Assembly (NCBI RefSeq): GCF_023898315.1
Contig: NC_064622.1
Span: 277,627,503 to 277,691,502, forward strand
From: Schistocerca nitens
Taxonomy: Eukaryota > Arthropoda > Insecta > Orthoptera > Acrididae
Reading direction: 5' to 3'
DNA: 64,000 bases
Position 1 is the stretch's first letter. Each line of letters starts with the position of its first letter. Made by a program: the position numbers and the translations under genes. The notes below the pieces were generated by a model that saw only the letters and a list, made by a program, of their open reading frames with translations, was not told where the DNA came from and ran no database searches. Positions 1 to 9,270 of this stretch are shown piece by piece.

Positions 1-1110
1 ATATCTTTTCTAAATCGTTTTGCAATTTGTTTTGATCTTCTGATGACTTTATTGGTCGATAAACGACAGCGTCATCTGCAAACAACCTAAGACGGCTGCT
101 CAGATTGTCTCCCAAATCGTTTATATAGATAAGGAACAGCAAAGGGCCTGTAACACTACCTTGGGGAACGCCAGAAATAACTTCTGTTTTACTCAATGAC
201 TTTCCGACAATTACTACGAACTATGACTTCTCTGACAGGAAATGACAAATCCAGTCACTTAACTGATTCGATATTCCATAAGCACGCAATTTTACAACAA
301 GCCGCTTGTGTGGAACAGTGTCAAAAGCCTTCCGGAAATCCACAAATACGGAATCGGTCAGAAATCCCTTGTCAATAGCACTCAACACTTCATGCGAGTA
401 AAGAGCTAGTTGTGTTTCACAGGAACGATGTTTTCTAAACCCATGTTGACCGTGTGTCAATAGACAGTTTTCTTCGAGGTAATTCATAATGTTCGAACAC
501 AATATATATTCCAAAATCCTGTTGCATATCGACGTTAACGATATGGGCCTGTAATTTAGTAGATTATTCCTACTACCTTGCTTGAATATTGGTATGACCT
601 GCACAACTTCCCAGCTTTGGGTACGGATCTTTCGTCGAGCGAACGGTTGTATATGATTGGTAAGTATGGAGCTATTGAATCAGCATACTCCGAAAGGAAC
701 CTAATTGGTATACAGTCTGGACCAGAAGACTTGCTTTTATTAAGTGATTTAAGTTGCTTCACTACTCCGAGGATATTTACTTCTGCGTTACTAATGTTCG
801 CAGCTGTTCTCGATTCGAATTCTGGAATATTTACTTCGTCTTCTTTTGTGAAGGCATTTCGGAAGGCTGTGTTTAGTAACTCTGCTTTGGCAGCACTTTC
901 TTCAATAGTATCTCCATTGCTATCGCGCAGAGAAGGCATTGATTGTTCCTTGCCGGTAACATACTTCACATACGACCAGAATCTCTTTGGATTTTCTGCC
1001 AGGTTTCGAGACAAAGTTTCGTTCTGGAAACTGTTGTATCTCGCATTGAAGTCCGCGCTAAATTTCGAGGTTCTGTAAAAGATCGTGAATCTTGGGGATT
1101 TTGCATCTGT
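1..1110 (-). pseudogene. LINE (jockey/CR1-like) reverse transcriptase, decayed, runs off the left edge
   Basis: The minus strand encodes the linker and palm region of a non-LTR reverse transcriptase. From right to left it reads an NPKRFWSYVK block, then the fingers motifs SLNKSKSSGPD and NYRPISLTSICNRILE, HGFRKHRSCETQ, the first catalytic aspartate in VFVDFRKAFDTVPHKR, and near position 100 the FADD equivalent of the YxDD active site. The reading changes frame near 556-604 and again near 220, so the copy is dead. The remaining C-terminus lies outside the window. It appears to be the downstream half of the element whose endonuclease lies at 1819-2890, separated by a nested LINE. The family label is inferred from RT motifs and layout. 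Confidence 0.85.
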
Positions 1111-1114
1111 TTAA

Positions 1115-1818
1115 ATTCTACATCTACATCCATACTCCGCAAGCCACCTGACGGCGTGTGGCGGAGGTTACTTTGAGTACCTCTATCGGTTCTCCCATCT
1201 ATTCCAGTCTCGTATTGTTCGTGGAAAGAAAGATTTTCGGTATGCCTCTGTGTGGGCTCTAATCTCCCCGATTTTATCCTCATGGTCTATTCGCGAGATA
1301 TACGTAGGAGGGGCAATATACTGCTTGACTCCTCGGTGAAAGTATGTTCTAGAAACTTTAACAAAAGCCCGTACCGAGCTACTGAGCGTCTCTCCTGCAG
1401 AGCCTTCCACTGGAGTTTATCTATCATCTCCGTAACGCTTTTGCGATTACTAAATGATCCTGTAACGAAGCGCGCTGCTCTCCGTTGGATCTTCTCTATC
1501 TCTTCTATCAACCCTATCTGGTACGGATTCCACACTGGTGAGCAGTATTCAAGCAGTGGGCGAGCAGGTGTACTGTAACCTACTTCCTTTGTTTTCGGAT
1601 TTTATTTCCTTAGGATTCTTCCAATGAATCTCAGTCTGTCATCTGCTTTACCGACGATCAACTTTTAAATCACTCCTAATGCCTACTCCCAGATAATTTA
1701 TGGAATTAACTGCTTGCAGTTGCTGACGTGCTATATTGTAGCTAAATGATAAAGGATCTTTCTTTCTATGTATTCGCAGCACATTACACTTGTCTACATT
1801 GAGATTCAATTGCCATTC
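1115..1818 (-). mobile_element. 5'-truncated LINE 3' end nested inside the previous LINE
   Basis: Reading leftward, the minus strand opens with NLNVDKCNVLRIHRK and INYLGVGI (RT thumb region), followed by the conserved block EIEKIQRRAARFVTG and a short 3' untranslated end that finishes in a GTAGATG-like repeat tail near 1120. This is a classic 5'-truncated LINE insertion, starting abruptly after the palm domain. The flanks look like an imperfect target duplication of about 15 bp: AAACAGATGCAAAAT on the 3' side and AAACATGCCAAATTT on the 5' side (minus strand). It appears to be of the same broad family as its host element. Confidence 0.75.
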
Positions 1819-1960
1819 AAATTTGGCATGTTTGTTTCGTTGTTTCTGCTACAGTGTTCTAACCCGTTTTATGTACCAAGGAGAATCAGCTCCGTCGTTT
1901 GTTAATTTATTTGGTATAAATCTCTCAATTGCTGCCGATACTATTTCTTTGAATTCAAGC

Positions 1961-2150
1961 AGCTGGTCGTAGTGGCCGAGCGGTTCTAGGAGCTTCAGTC
2001 TGGAACCGCGCGAACGCTACGGTCGCAGGCCTCGGGCATGGATGTGTGTGATGTCCTTAGGTTAGTTAGGTTTAAGTAGTTCTAAGTTCTAGGGGGCTGA
2101 TGACCTCAGATGTTAAGTTCCATAGTGCTCAGAGCCATTTGAACCATTTT
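1961..2150 (+). repeat. tRNA-derived SINE, family 1
   Basis: The head is tRNA-like with an A box (TGGCCGAGCGG) and a damaged B box: the GGTTCGAATCC seen in sister copies is shortened here. The body carries the GGTTAGTTAGGTTTAAG block and ends in GAGCCATTTGAACCATTTTT. A perfect 12-bp target duplication TTGAATTCAAGC flanks it (1949-1960 and 2151-2162), which defines the borders exactly. It lies inside LINE endonuclease sequence. Confidence 0.95.
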
Positions 2151-2660
2151 TTGAATTCAAGCCATATCTGGTCTACACTTATCTTATTAATTTGGAATGA
2201 ATGGAGATTGTCTCTCAGGAAGGCGTCAAGTGAATTTTTATCTGCTTTTTTGAATAGATATATTTTTCGCTTATTTTTGGAGGATTTGGGGTTTACAATA
2301 TTCAGTCAGGCTACGACAACCCTGTGTTCACTAATCCCTGTATCGATTTTTATGCTCGTTATTAACTCAGGATTATTAATTGCTAAGAGGTCAAGTGTGT
2401 TTTCACAACCGTTTTCTATTCGCGTGGGCTCATGAACAACCTGCTCGAAATAATTTTCAGAGAATGCATTTAGCACAATTTCGGATGATATTTAATGCTT
2501 ACCTCCGGAATTAAACGTGTATTTTCGCCAACATATCGAGGGTAAATTAAAGTCACCACCAGCTATTATTCGCCGGTTGTGTGCAAGTTTCACTTAATTT
2601 GCGTAGCAGCTCGACGCATTGCCGTACCATCTATTTATGGGTTCCCTCCTTTCGGCAGAG

Positions 2661-2864
2661 CCGGCCGGTGTGGCCGAGCGGTTCTAGGCGCTTCAGTCTG
2701 GAACCGCGTGACCGCTACAGTCGCAGGTTCGAATCCTGCCTCGGGCATGGATGTGTGTGATGTCCTTAGGTTAGTTAGGTTTAAGTAGTTCTAAGTTCTA
2801 GGGGACTGATGATCATAGATGTTAAGTCCCATAGTGCTCAGAGACATTTGAACCATTTTTTGAA
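2661..2864 (+). repeat. tRNA-derived SINE, family 1
   Basis: A complete copy with intact A box (TGGCCGAGCGG) and B box (GGTTCGAATCC), the usual body and a short T-rich tail. The 13-bp target duplication CCTTTCGGCAGAG (2648-2660 and 2865-2877) is perfect, suggesting a fairly recent insertion into the decayed LINE. Confidence 0.95.
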
Positions 2865-2999
2865 CCTTTCGGCAGAGATCGTTGGTCTGTTTATGGACCT
2901 GGGTAGGCGCTCCGAATAAACGAGCGTGGTAATTGTTGAACTTAACCACACAGTGCGTGGTACTGAAATGAATGGCACAGTCGCCAATGTGAAATCCAC

Positions 3000-3604
3000 T
3001 GATGAGCCGAAACGTTATGTCCACAGTCCAATGTGATACTGAACGCCACATGGTAATAGAGAGACCCACTGTCATAAGGCGCTTTGACGAAGGGCAGATT
3101 GTTACGGCCTGGTACCTGGGAACAAGCATCTCGGAAACAGTGAAGCTAGTTGGTAAATTGTTCGCGTTCCGCTATCGTCAGTATCTGTGGAAAGTGGTTG
3201 AAGGAGGGTGAAACGACGAATAGGCGATGAGGTGTTGGACATCCAAGCCTCATCATGCATCTGGAGGTCGGAGACTTGCTTACACTATAAAGCAGGACAG
3301 GCGGCGATCTGTGGCAAATCAACGACGACTGCAGTGGACACAAGGTCAACGAGATTGAATCGTGGATCAATGGAAACGTGTCGCCTTATCCGATGAATCA
3401 CGTCTCTCGTCGGGCGACGAACATGGTTGTGTACAGATACACCGTCGTCTGGGCAAATGGCTACTTGAAACATGGACCTCGTCACGGGCTGAAGCCGATG
3501 GATGACGTATATCTTGACGGCCGGTGAAAGAGAAAAACACAGTAACGTCGAAGTCATATGTGTAAATGACATTCATCTGCGACTGAATGGGTAGAAGACT
3601 GTTT
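3000..3604 (+). pseudogene. Tc1-like transposase remnant
   Basis: The plus strand begins with a helix-turn-helix-like segment (RRFDEGQIVTAWYLGTSISE) and, after frame changes, reaches RVALSDESRLSSGDE, which matches the first catalytic aspartate region (W-S-D-E-S) of Tc1-family DDE transposases. The region between is scrambled, the second aspartate block and the C-terminus are missing, and no terminal repeats were found. Assigned from motif order only. Confidence 0.6.
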
Positions 3605-3617
3605 CATGGCGACAGAG

Positions 3618-3818
3618 CCGTGCGGGATTAGCCGAACGGTCTAGGGCGCTGCAGTCATGGACAGTGCGGCTGGTCCCGGCGGAGGTGGAGTCCTCCCTCG
3701 GGCATGGATGTGTGTGTTTGTCCTTAGGATAATTTAGGTTAAGTAGTATGTAAGCTTAGGGACAGATGACCATAGCAGTTAAGTCCCATAAGAATTCACA
3801 CACATTTGAACATTTGAA
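3618..3818 (+). repeat. tRNA-derived SINE, family 2
   Basis: A second tRNA-headed SINE, with head motifs GATTAGCCGAACGGTCTAGG and CTGCAGTCATGGACAGTG and a body related to family 1 (GGGCATGGATGTGTGTG, AAGTCCCATAAGAATTC). The target duplication CATGGCGACAGAG / CATGGCCACAGAG (3605-3617 and 3819-3831) has one mismatch. Confidence 0.9.
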
Positions 3819-3854
3819 CATGGCCACAGAGGAAGGAAATCGATGTATAAAATG

Positions 3855-3975
3855 CACTGCTGGTCATTAAAATTGCATCATGAAAGCGACAACTGCAAAC
3901 GTCAAATTGTCATGAAGTGCGCTACTTGCTGGTATGTGTAAGTGATTAGCATTTCAGTACAACCAAAATACATGT
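3855..3975 (+). mobile_element. Tc1-like 5' terminal fragment
   Basis: The start CTGGTCATTAAAATTGC and the downstream block GTGATTAGCATTTCAG resemble the 5' end and leader of the near-complete Tc1 at 54039. No coding sequence follows, so this is a broken end. Sequence to 4110 shows nothing else I recognise. Confidence 0.5.
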
Positions 3976-4109
3976 GTAGCAGAGACGTCATACACACTCT
4001 TAAGGCAAAATAAAAGGATGCATCACGAAGGATGTATCCAAATGGGACGGAAACTGGTAGATGTGATGTGCATGTACGAGCATATAAATAAACAAATTAT
4101 TACAATTTC

Positions 4110-4668
4110 AGAAAAATTGGATTTTTCATTCAAGAGAGAGAACTTTACAAACTGAGCAAGTCAATAACGCGTTGGTCTACCTATGACCTTCATGCAAACA
4201 GTTATTCGGCTTGGCGTTGATTAATAGACTTGTTGGATGTCTTCCTGAGGGATATCGTGCCTAACTCTGGTGAATGGCTAGTTAGATCGTCAGAATCCCG
4301 AGCTGGTCGGAAGGTCCTGTCAATAATGCTCCAAATGTTCGCAGTTGGAGGGTGTTTCGGCGTCCTTCCTGGCCAGGGTGGGGTTTGACAAGCACGAAGA
4401 CAAGCAGTAGAAACTATTGCGTTGTAAGTGCGGGCATTATCTTTTTGAAATGTAAGACCAAGATAGCTTACCTGGAAGGGCAAGAAAACGGGGTGTAGAA
4501 TATCTTCGACGAACCGCCCTGCTCTAAGGGTACCCCGGATGACAACCAAAGGGGTCCTGCTATGAACTTAAATGGCACCCCAGACCACCACTCCTGGTTA
4601 TCGGGCTGTACGGCAGGTGACACTCGGGTTGGTGTCCCACTGCTGTCCGGGGCGTCTCCAGACACGTT
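4110..4668 (-). pseudogene. Tc1-like transposase 3' half (left arm of head-to-head pair)
   Basis: On the minus strand, reading leftward, the catalytic core appears as VWRRPGQ, GVVVWGAI, PLVVIRGTLRAGRFVEDIL, then LTFQKDNAR (second aspartate) and NIWSIIDR where Tc1 elements have P-I-E-N-V-W, so the catalytic glutamate is not preserved. The arm ends at a terminal repeat around 4125-4175 (core TTGACTTGCTCAGTTTGT on minus). It stops abruptly at about 4668, upstream of VWRRPGQ, where an inverted copy of the same family begins. Confidence 0.8.
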
Positions 4669-5033
4669 TTCAACGTGGAATCTCGTTGACGGAAGTAGAA
4701 CCGTCTTCACTTATGAGTCCCGTTTCGAATTGAGCCCCGATGACCAGCAAAGACGTGTCTGGAGGCGCCCTGGACAGCGGTGACACACCAACCATCCGTG
4801 GCAGCCTTACAGCACATCGGTGTCCACCCTCGGTAGCTGAGTGGTCAGCACGACAGAATGTCAATCCTGAGGGCCCTCTCCTGAAGTAAGAAGAGCCATA
4901 ACTGTTGCAGTGAATCCTTAATACGCCCAATTTCGGCACTGGAAGAGAGTTCAGTTCTAGCTTACGAGTGTCCAACCTTCTAGCTTACCTGGGGCGCATT
5001 GGAAGAAGACGAGTATTTTTGGGCCGCACATAA

Positions 5034-5772
5034 TATAGTGTGTTTGAAAAAGAGCTCCCTAGTTTTAATGTGTCCTAGAATCTGTACAAAGTGACATACA
5101 CTGTTCTACTTTGTGGTGTTTGATTCGTCAACTCTCCAAGTTTTGCTCCCCTGCAGTTGGCAGGTCTGCTTGACCTTGGGACGGCACCAGTGCTGTTTTT
5201 TTCCCCCTCTGTTCCCTCAATTCAGTCCAGGCATGCGTACAGTGCAGAGCAACACAGCAACGATGTGTACTCCACAACAGAAAGTGCAATGTTTTCTTTG
5301 GCTTGTGAAAACTGAAAAGTAGGGGCTTGTGTTTTTCCAGCAAGATGGCGCCCCACTTCATAACAGTGATCTTGTGTGTGAGGCTCTTGACAGTCGCTTT
5401 CCAGGAAGATGGATAGGCAGGACTGGCCCAATACCTTGACCACCAGAAGCCCAGACTTTACCCCACTAGACTTTTTCTTCTGGGGCCACATAAAAAGTGT
5501 TGTGTACAGTGAAAAGATCAGAGACATCAATCATTTACAGGAAAGAATCATCGCAGCAGTTGGAGCAGTTACACCTGAAATATTGATGAATACGTGGCGA
5601 GTAGTGGAATATCGTCTCGACGTCTGCAGGGCAACAAATGGATCCCACGTTGAAGTCTACCAACATTAAACAAAATTCTCTTTCATGATATGTAATCATT
5701 GATGTAATTTTTCATTAATTTCTCCATTAAATTACACTTAAAACTAGGGAATTCTATTTCAAACACCCTGTA
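5034..5772 (+). mobile_element. rosa-like (DD41D) mariner, internally deleted
   Basis: Bounded by inverted repeats of about 35 bp (TAGTGTGTTTGAAAAAGAGC at the left; the right end reads GAATTCTATTTCAAACACCC, then TGTA). Inside, an N-terminal CTPQQKVQCFLWLVKTEK segment is fused directly to the second aspartate block QQDGAPLH, followed after a frame change by RSPDFTPLDFFFWGHIKS. Aspartate spacing of about 41 residues is typical of the rosa/DD41D clade. The first catalytic region is deleted, so it cannot encode an active enzyme, but both ends remain, as in a non-autonomous derivative. Confidence 0.85.
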
Positions 5773-5849
5773 TTTCTGATTGAAAATATTCAGTTTATCA
5801 TAACTTTACGTAATTACGGAATTTTGTGGATTTTTTTCACCTATCGTGT

Positions 5850-6105
5850 TATAGATGCTCACCTCTTGGGCGGCAATTACATTGCTTCGGGCCAGCACAC
5901 CTATGTTCAACCTGTTTCTAAACATGTTCCATTGGGGAGAGATCTGGGGCTCCTGTTGACCATGGGAGACATCAATATCATGCAAACAGTTCGTAGAGAC
6001 AAGCCTCGCTTTTTGACGAGCATTATCGTCTTGAAGAATGGCACCACGATAATGTGCGAAGTCTTAGAATGTCTGTGGAGTACCGTTATGCCGTCAGAGT
6101 TCCCC
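5850..6105 (-). pseudogene. Tc1-like transposase C-terminal fragment
   Basis: The minus strand reads DNARQKARLV, then SPWSTGAPDLSPMEHV, the second-aspartate and glutamate blocks of a DD34E Tc1 transposase (here M-E-H-V for I-E-H-V). The upstream region and terminal repeats are not visible. It lies inside the DNA that interrupts SINE family 3. Confidence 0.65.
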
Positions 6106-6749
6106 CTATCGTTACCAGCCGTGTCCTGAATTCATAGCCAATTGCTTATCCCACAATGTCCGCCCCTGGCAGCTGAATTTTTCTCCGCTCTGGGACTGGA
6201 TGTTGTGTTGTCCTAATCATCATCATGTCATCTTCGTCGACGCGCAAGTCGCTTAAGTGGCGCCAAATCGAAAGACTTGCACCTGGCGAACGGTCTACCC
6301 GACGGGAGGCCCTAGTTACACGACATTTACATTTTAGCACAGCGGTATGTCGACGATATTCTACGCCTCCTTTTGTTTCCCTTCATGGCAACCATTCAAG
6401 GCATACGTTTTACCAAGATATTGCCCACCTGCACATGACGAGATACTCTTCTGCATCTCTTCATCCTTACCAATGCTTACCTTGGGCAGGGAAGTCGGTG
6501 GACCTCTCCTCAATTGAGAACGTTTGGAACATTATGGGCAGGGCTCTCTAACTAGCTAGGGATTTTGACTAACTAACGCGCCAGTTCGGTAGCATTCGGC
6601 ACGATATCCCTCAGGGGGACATTCAAAACTCTTATCAGTCAATGCCAAGTTAATAAACTGTTTTCATAAGGGCGAGAGGTGTATCAACGCATTATTGACT
6701 TGCTCAGTTTGTGAAGCCCTTTCTCTTGAACAAATCATGGAATGTTTCT

Positions 6750-6875
6750 GAAACTGTAATTAGTTAACCTTCGTGGCACATTGAAACTGTGGGTCGGGTC
6801 GACACACAGTTCTAATGTGTCAGGAAGTCTCATATCAGTGCACAATCCGCTGCAGAGTGAAAATATCACTCTTCT
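6750..6875. repeat. Short dispersed-repeat remnant
   Basis: Contains ACATTGAAACTGTG, CAGGAAGTCTCATATCAG and CCGCTGCAGAGTGAAAATAT, which I recall as parts of a very common orthopteran repeat that normally includes a tRNA-like segment. Only the two outer parts are present. Recognition is from memory. Confidence 0.4.
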
Positions 6876-8555
6876 AATTATTTGCGGTCTGTAAATGTAC
6901 ATCAGATCTACCGCTTTCTGTTCCATTCGGATAATTCCTCCATGGTGCGTGTTTTTTTTTTTTTATTTTTGTCTTAGAGTGTATCTTCAGTATATAAGAG
7001 AAGATAACGTTCAGGATTTCTGATTAAGAAATCACATTTGGATGTTGTTTGTTTGTCGGAGGATTGTGCAATACAGTTCGTTTAGAATAAGGAAGGTTGT
7101 AAGGAACGTGAACTTCAGTGGAGCCCTGTGCTACATCCTGATGGCTAAAAGGGCCACACGCAAATGGAAATGCTATCTGACATTAAAATCAAAGTAAAAG
7201 ATTGGGTAGCCACCAACTCTAGTCACACGACAAATAAGAGGTTCGACTGAGTTGGAAAATTAATTCATTTATCATAAAAAGACTCATAAAAGAACATTCA
7301 TTGTTATGTCACTCATAAAAAAATGGCATGCAATTATTAATATGATCCAGGGATTGTTCACATGAATCAAATATTAAAATAAAGTAAGAAATGCGTGAAC
7401 GCTGTGAATAAGAGCAGCTTGCAGCAACATTCCTGAAAAAAGATCTATTCTAAGGAATTTGTTTTAAATAAAAAGGGAACACTAATTATTAGACCCGTGC
7501 GCATGGAAACGCTGTGGGTGGACCAACAAGGAATGGCGTAGGTAAAGGAGACGTAACATCGGTACACAGCATAAGACTTGAAACTAAATTATTTATTTCT
7601 TAAGGCATTGATATAAGACATCTATATAACTGCTATTGCCTGGTAACTACGTACGACTGCTTGTGAAACGCTATACGATGCTCAAAAGAATCTCTTAATT
7701 TAGAATCACGGTCGTAATTAGAGAGGGACGGGAAAGGTTTATTTAATACTCGCATTCAGACCCACATTCACCCAAAGGAAAGCAAGGACGGCCCTAACAC
7801 CAATATGTAACGAAGCTAGGTTTGTTCCTCTGCGTTGAGAAATGATTAAATAAAAGAGTAACTCTGAATATGACGGTTGCATTTAAAGTTGAACCTCGGT
7901 TTGGAGAAACCGCCTCAACGAGGGCCACACATACACGCTTACGCGCATAACATGAAATTACAAACCACAAATACAATTGAATAATCCGGACAGAATATAT
8001 TTAATATTCCAAAATCAGAGCAATAAGTAAACTCTGGGACAGAGGCAAGGGGCCACGGGAAAGTTAGGCTCACAGTTAACTAGTGTGGCCAAGTGGTTCG
8101 CGAAGACACAATTTCTACGTACCGTGGCCAAATTTTTGCAACATTAAACCACGCAGCCGCGAACAATTAACATTTTACAGAGGACACGTTTGAATAGACA
8201 AAGGGTAATGGCAGAGGGCCAACAAACTCTAATATTAACCCACGTGGATGGTTTCCAATTGACATATAGTAATGAAACAAAGAAAATTCACAAAGAGGCA
8301 AAAATGATCAAGATTCGGAAAAGATTAGAATGTATACACATCCAGTATCAGGCACACAAACATTCACACTGAATCAAGGGCGCACTTCCTACGTGAGATC
8401 GCTTCAACATATGCAACTCCTTAGTGCTACGTTCTTCTTACGGACCAAAGTCTGCATTAGCAATCAAACTGAAAGTCTGCAAAAGCTTTGCATTCCTTGC
8501 TGCGATCCAGAAAAACGATCTCTGTAAGACAAAGGCGAGGCCAAAAGCTGCACAA
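6876..8555. other. Unassigned AT-rich sequence
   Basis: A T-rich run lies at 6951-6977. The rest has no recognised motif; the small open frames lack domain signatures and overlap on both strands. I see no gene here. Confidence 0.4.
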
Positions 8556-8559
8556 GGTG

Positions 8560-8852
8560 CAAGTTTAGTGAGACTGAATTACAAAAACAGTTCCCCTCTC
8601 GCCATCAGAAATAGCGCCACACGGTTAAATCAACTCATCCTTCTTCGAAGAGGTCTCGACTGTGGACCCTCGGAGAGCTGGAAGCTCTGTTTGACCTATG
8701 GCAGCGCCATCTAGCGGGCCAACCATAGCGCCATCTGGTTTCCCCCTTCAAGCTAGACGAGTCGTTCTTTGTAGTTTTTTCGTTTGATGATTATTTCGTG
8801 AGATATATGGCCCGGTCACTATCAATGGACCACCCTGTATTCGTTCAGTGGT
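8560..8852 (+). repeat. Probable dispersed-element end
   Basis: Contains two similar CGCCATCTAG / CGCCATCTGG blocks and ends in GGCCCGGTCACTATCAATGG then ACCACCCTGTAT, a terminus typical of mariner-type or MITE repeats. No matching inverted end was found in the window. Confidence 0.35.
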
Positions 8853-8917
8853 GTCACATTTTGTCGACTAAGACTCAAAACATTGAAATTGTTTTTAAAT
8901 AATATTGGATTTGAGGG

Positions 8918-8923
<6 letters not shown>

Positions 8924-8957
<34 letters not shown>
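8924..8957. repeat. (CA)n microsatellite
   Basis: Uninterrupted CA dinucleotide tract of about 17 units. Confidence 0.98.
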
Positions 8958-8958
<1 letters not shown>

Positions 8959-9213
8959 GAGCGGCGACGCACATGGTTTGTAATGTTTCCATAAGGTGAG
9001 GTTCAACGCCAGGAAAGTATTTTATAAAATGCATTTTAAGCATCAGCTGTTCATCGTCCCATTAGTTTCCGGTTTCGGTTATTAATCGTCATTCAGGATG
9101 TAGTGTACAACAAATTAGTTAAAAACACCCCATATTCTTTTCAAACTGAACCATATCGATATTATCCACAATTTTATAACCAGCTTTCTTAGAGTACTGA
9201 TTTCTGTCAGACA

Positions 9214-9270
9214 TACAGGCATCACAGGAGAAACAAGAAGGTTTGTCTTGTTTCTCCTGTGATGTCTGTA
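9214..9270. repeat. Near-perfect 25-bp inverted repeat (hairpin)
   Basis: The arm at 9214-9238 (containing GGCATCACAGGAGAAACAAG) pairs with 9246-9270 at 24 of 25 positions across a 7-nt loop. It lies inside an 87-codon minus-strand frame (9119-9382) of no recognised family. Confidence 0.9.

Larger units (their letters stand above)
1819..2890 (-). pseudogene. LINE endonuclease (APE-type) region, interrupted by two SINEs
   Basis: After removing the two SINEs, the minus strand reads an apurinic-type endonuclease: IIAGGDFNLPS (metal-binding region), ENTLDLLAINN, and GISEHRVVVA in place of the usual S-D/E-H catalytic histidine motif, followed by the EN-RT linker that ends in KQRNKHAKF. The frame has a stop before SSEIVLNAFSENYFEQ. 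This is most simply the 5' half of the LINE whose RT occupies 1-1110. The boundary near 2890 is approximate. Endonuclease of this class nicks target DNA for target-primed reverse transcription. Confidence 0.75.
4823..6345 (+). repeat. tRNA-derived SINE, family 3, split into head and body
   Basis: The head (CCTCGGTAGCTGAGTGGTC, 4829-4880) and the body (about 6165-6345; GGGACTGGATGTTGTGTTG, CCTAATCATCATCATG, GACGGGAGGCCCTAGTTACA) are separated by about 1.28 kb. The join expected from the family (GGGCCC...CCCGGCTGGG) is where the break falls. Tc1 sequence on either side repeats AGCACA(T/G)CGGT, the target duplication left when the SINE entered the right-arm Tc1. Confidence 0.75.
4669..6745 (+). 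pseudogene. Tc1-like transposase 3' half (right arm), split by later insertions
   Basis: The plus strand continues from the inversion point with YESRFELSPDDQQRRVW (first catalytic region, D changed to Y), reaches a TTACAGCACA site at about 4822, is interrupted by a SINE plus further elements, and resumes at 6346 with RYVDDIL, then VDLSSIENVWNIMGR (catalytic glutamate) and a 3' terminal repeat at about 6675-6740 that is the inverted match of 4125-4175. About 110 bp between the first core block and VIRGTL are missing. Same family as the left arm, opposite orientation. Confidence 0.8.

Noticed and set aside
578-1078. 166-codon plus-strand open frame
   Set aside because: Antisense to the LINE RT region and without its own domain.
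2661-2740. Functional tRNA gene (also the heads at 38984, 41836, 52057, 59403)
   Set aside because: All are SINE heads with the same downstream body and target duplications; acceptor stems do not pair properly.
8822-9043. 73-codon open frame with a run of CVCVCV
   Set aside because: Created by translation of the (CA)n microsatellite.
9214-9270. microRNA precursor
   Set aside because: The stem is too perfect and the loop too short for a typical miRNA hairpin, and there is no evidence of expression.
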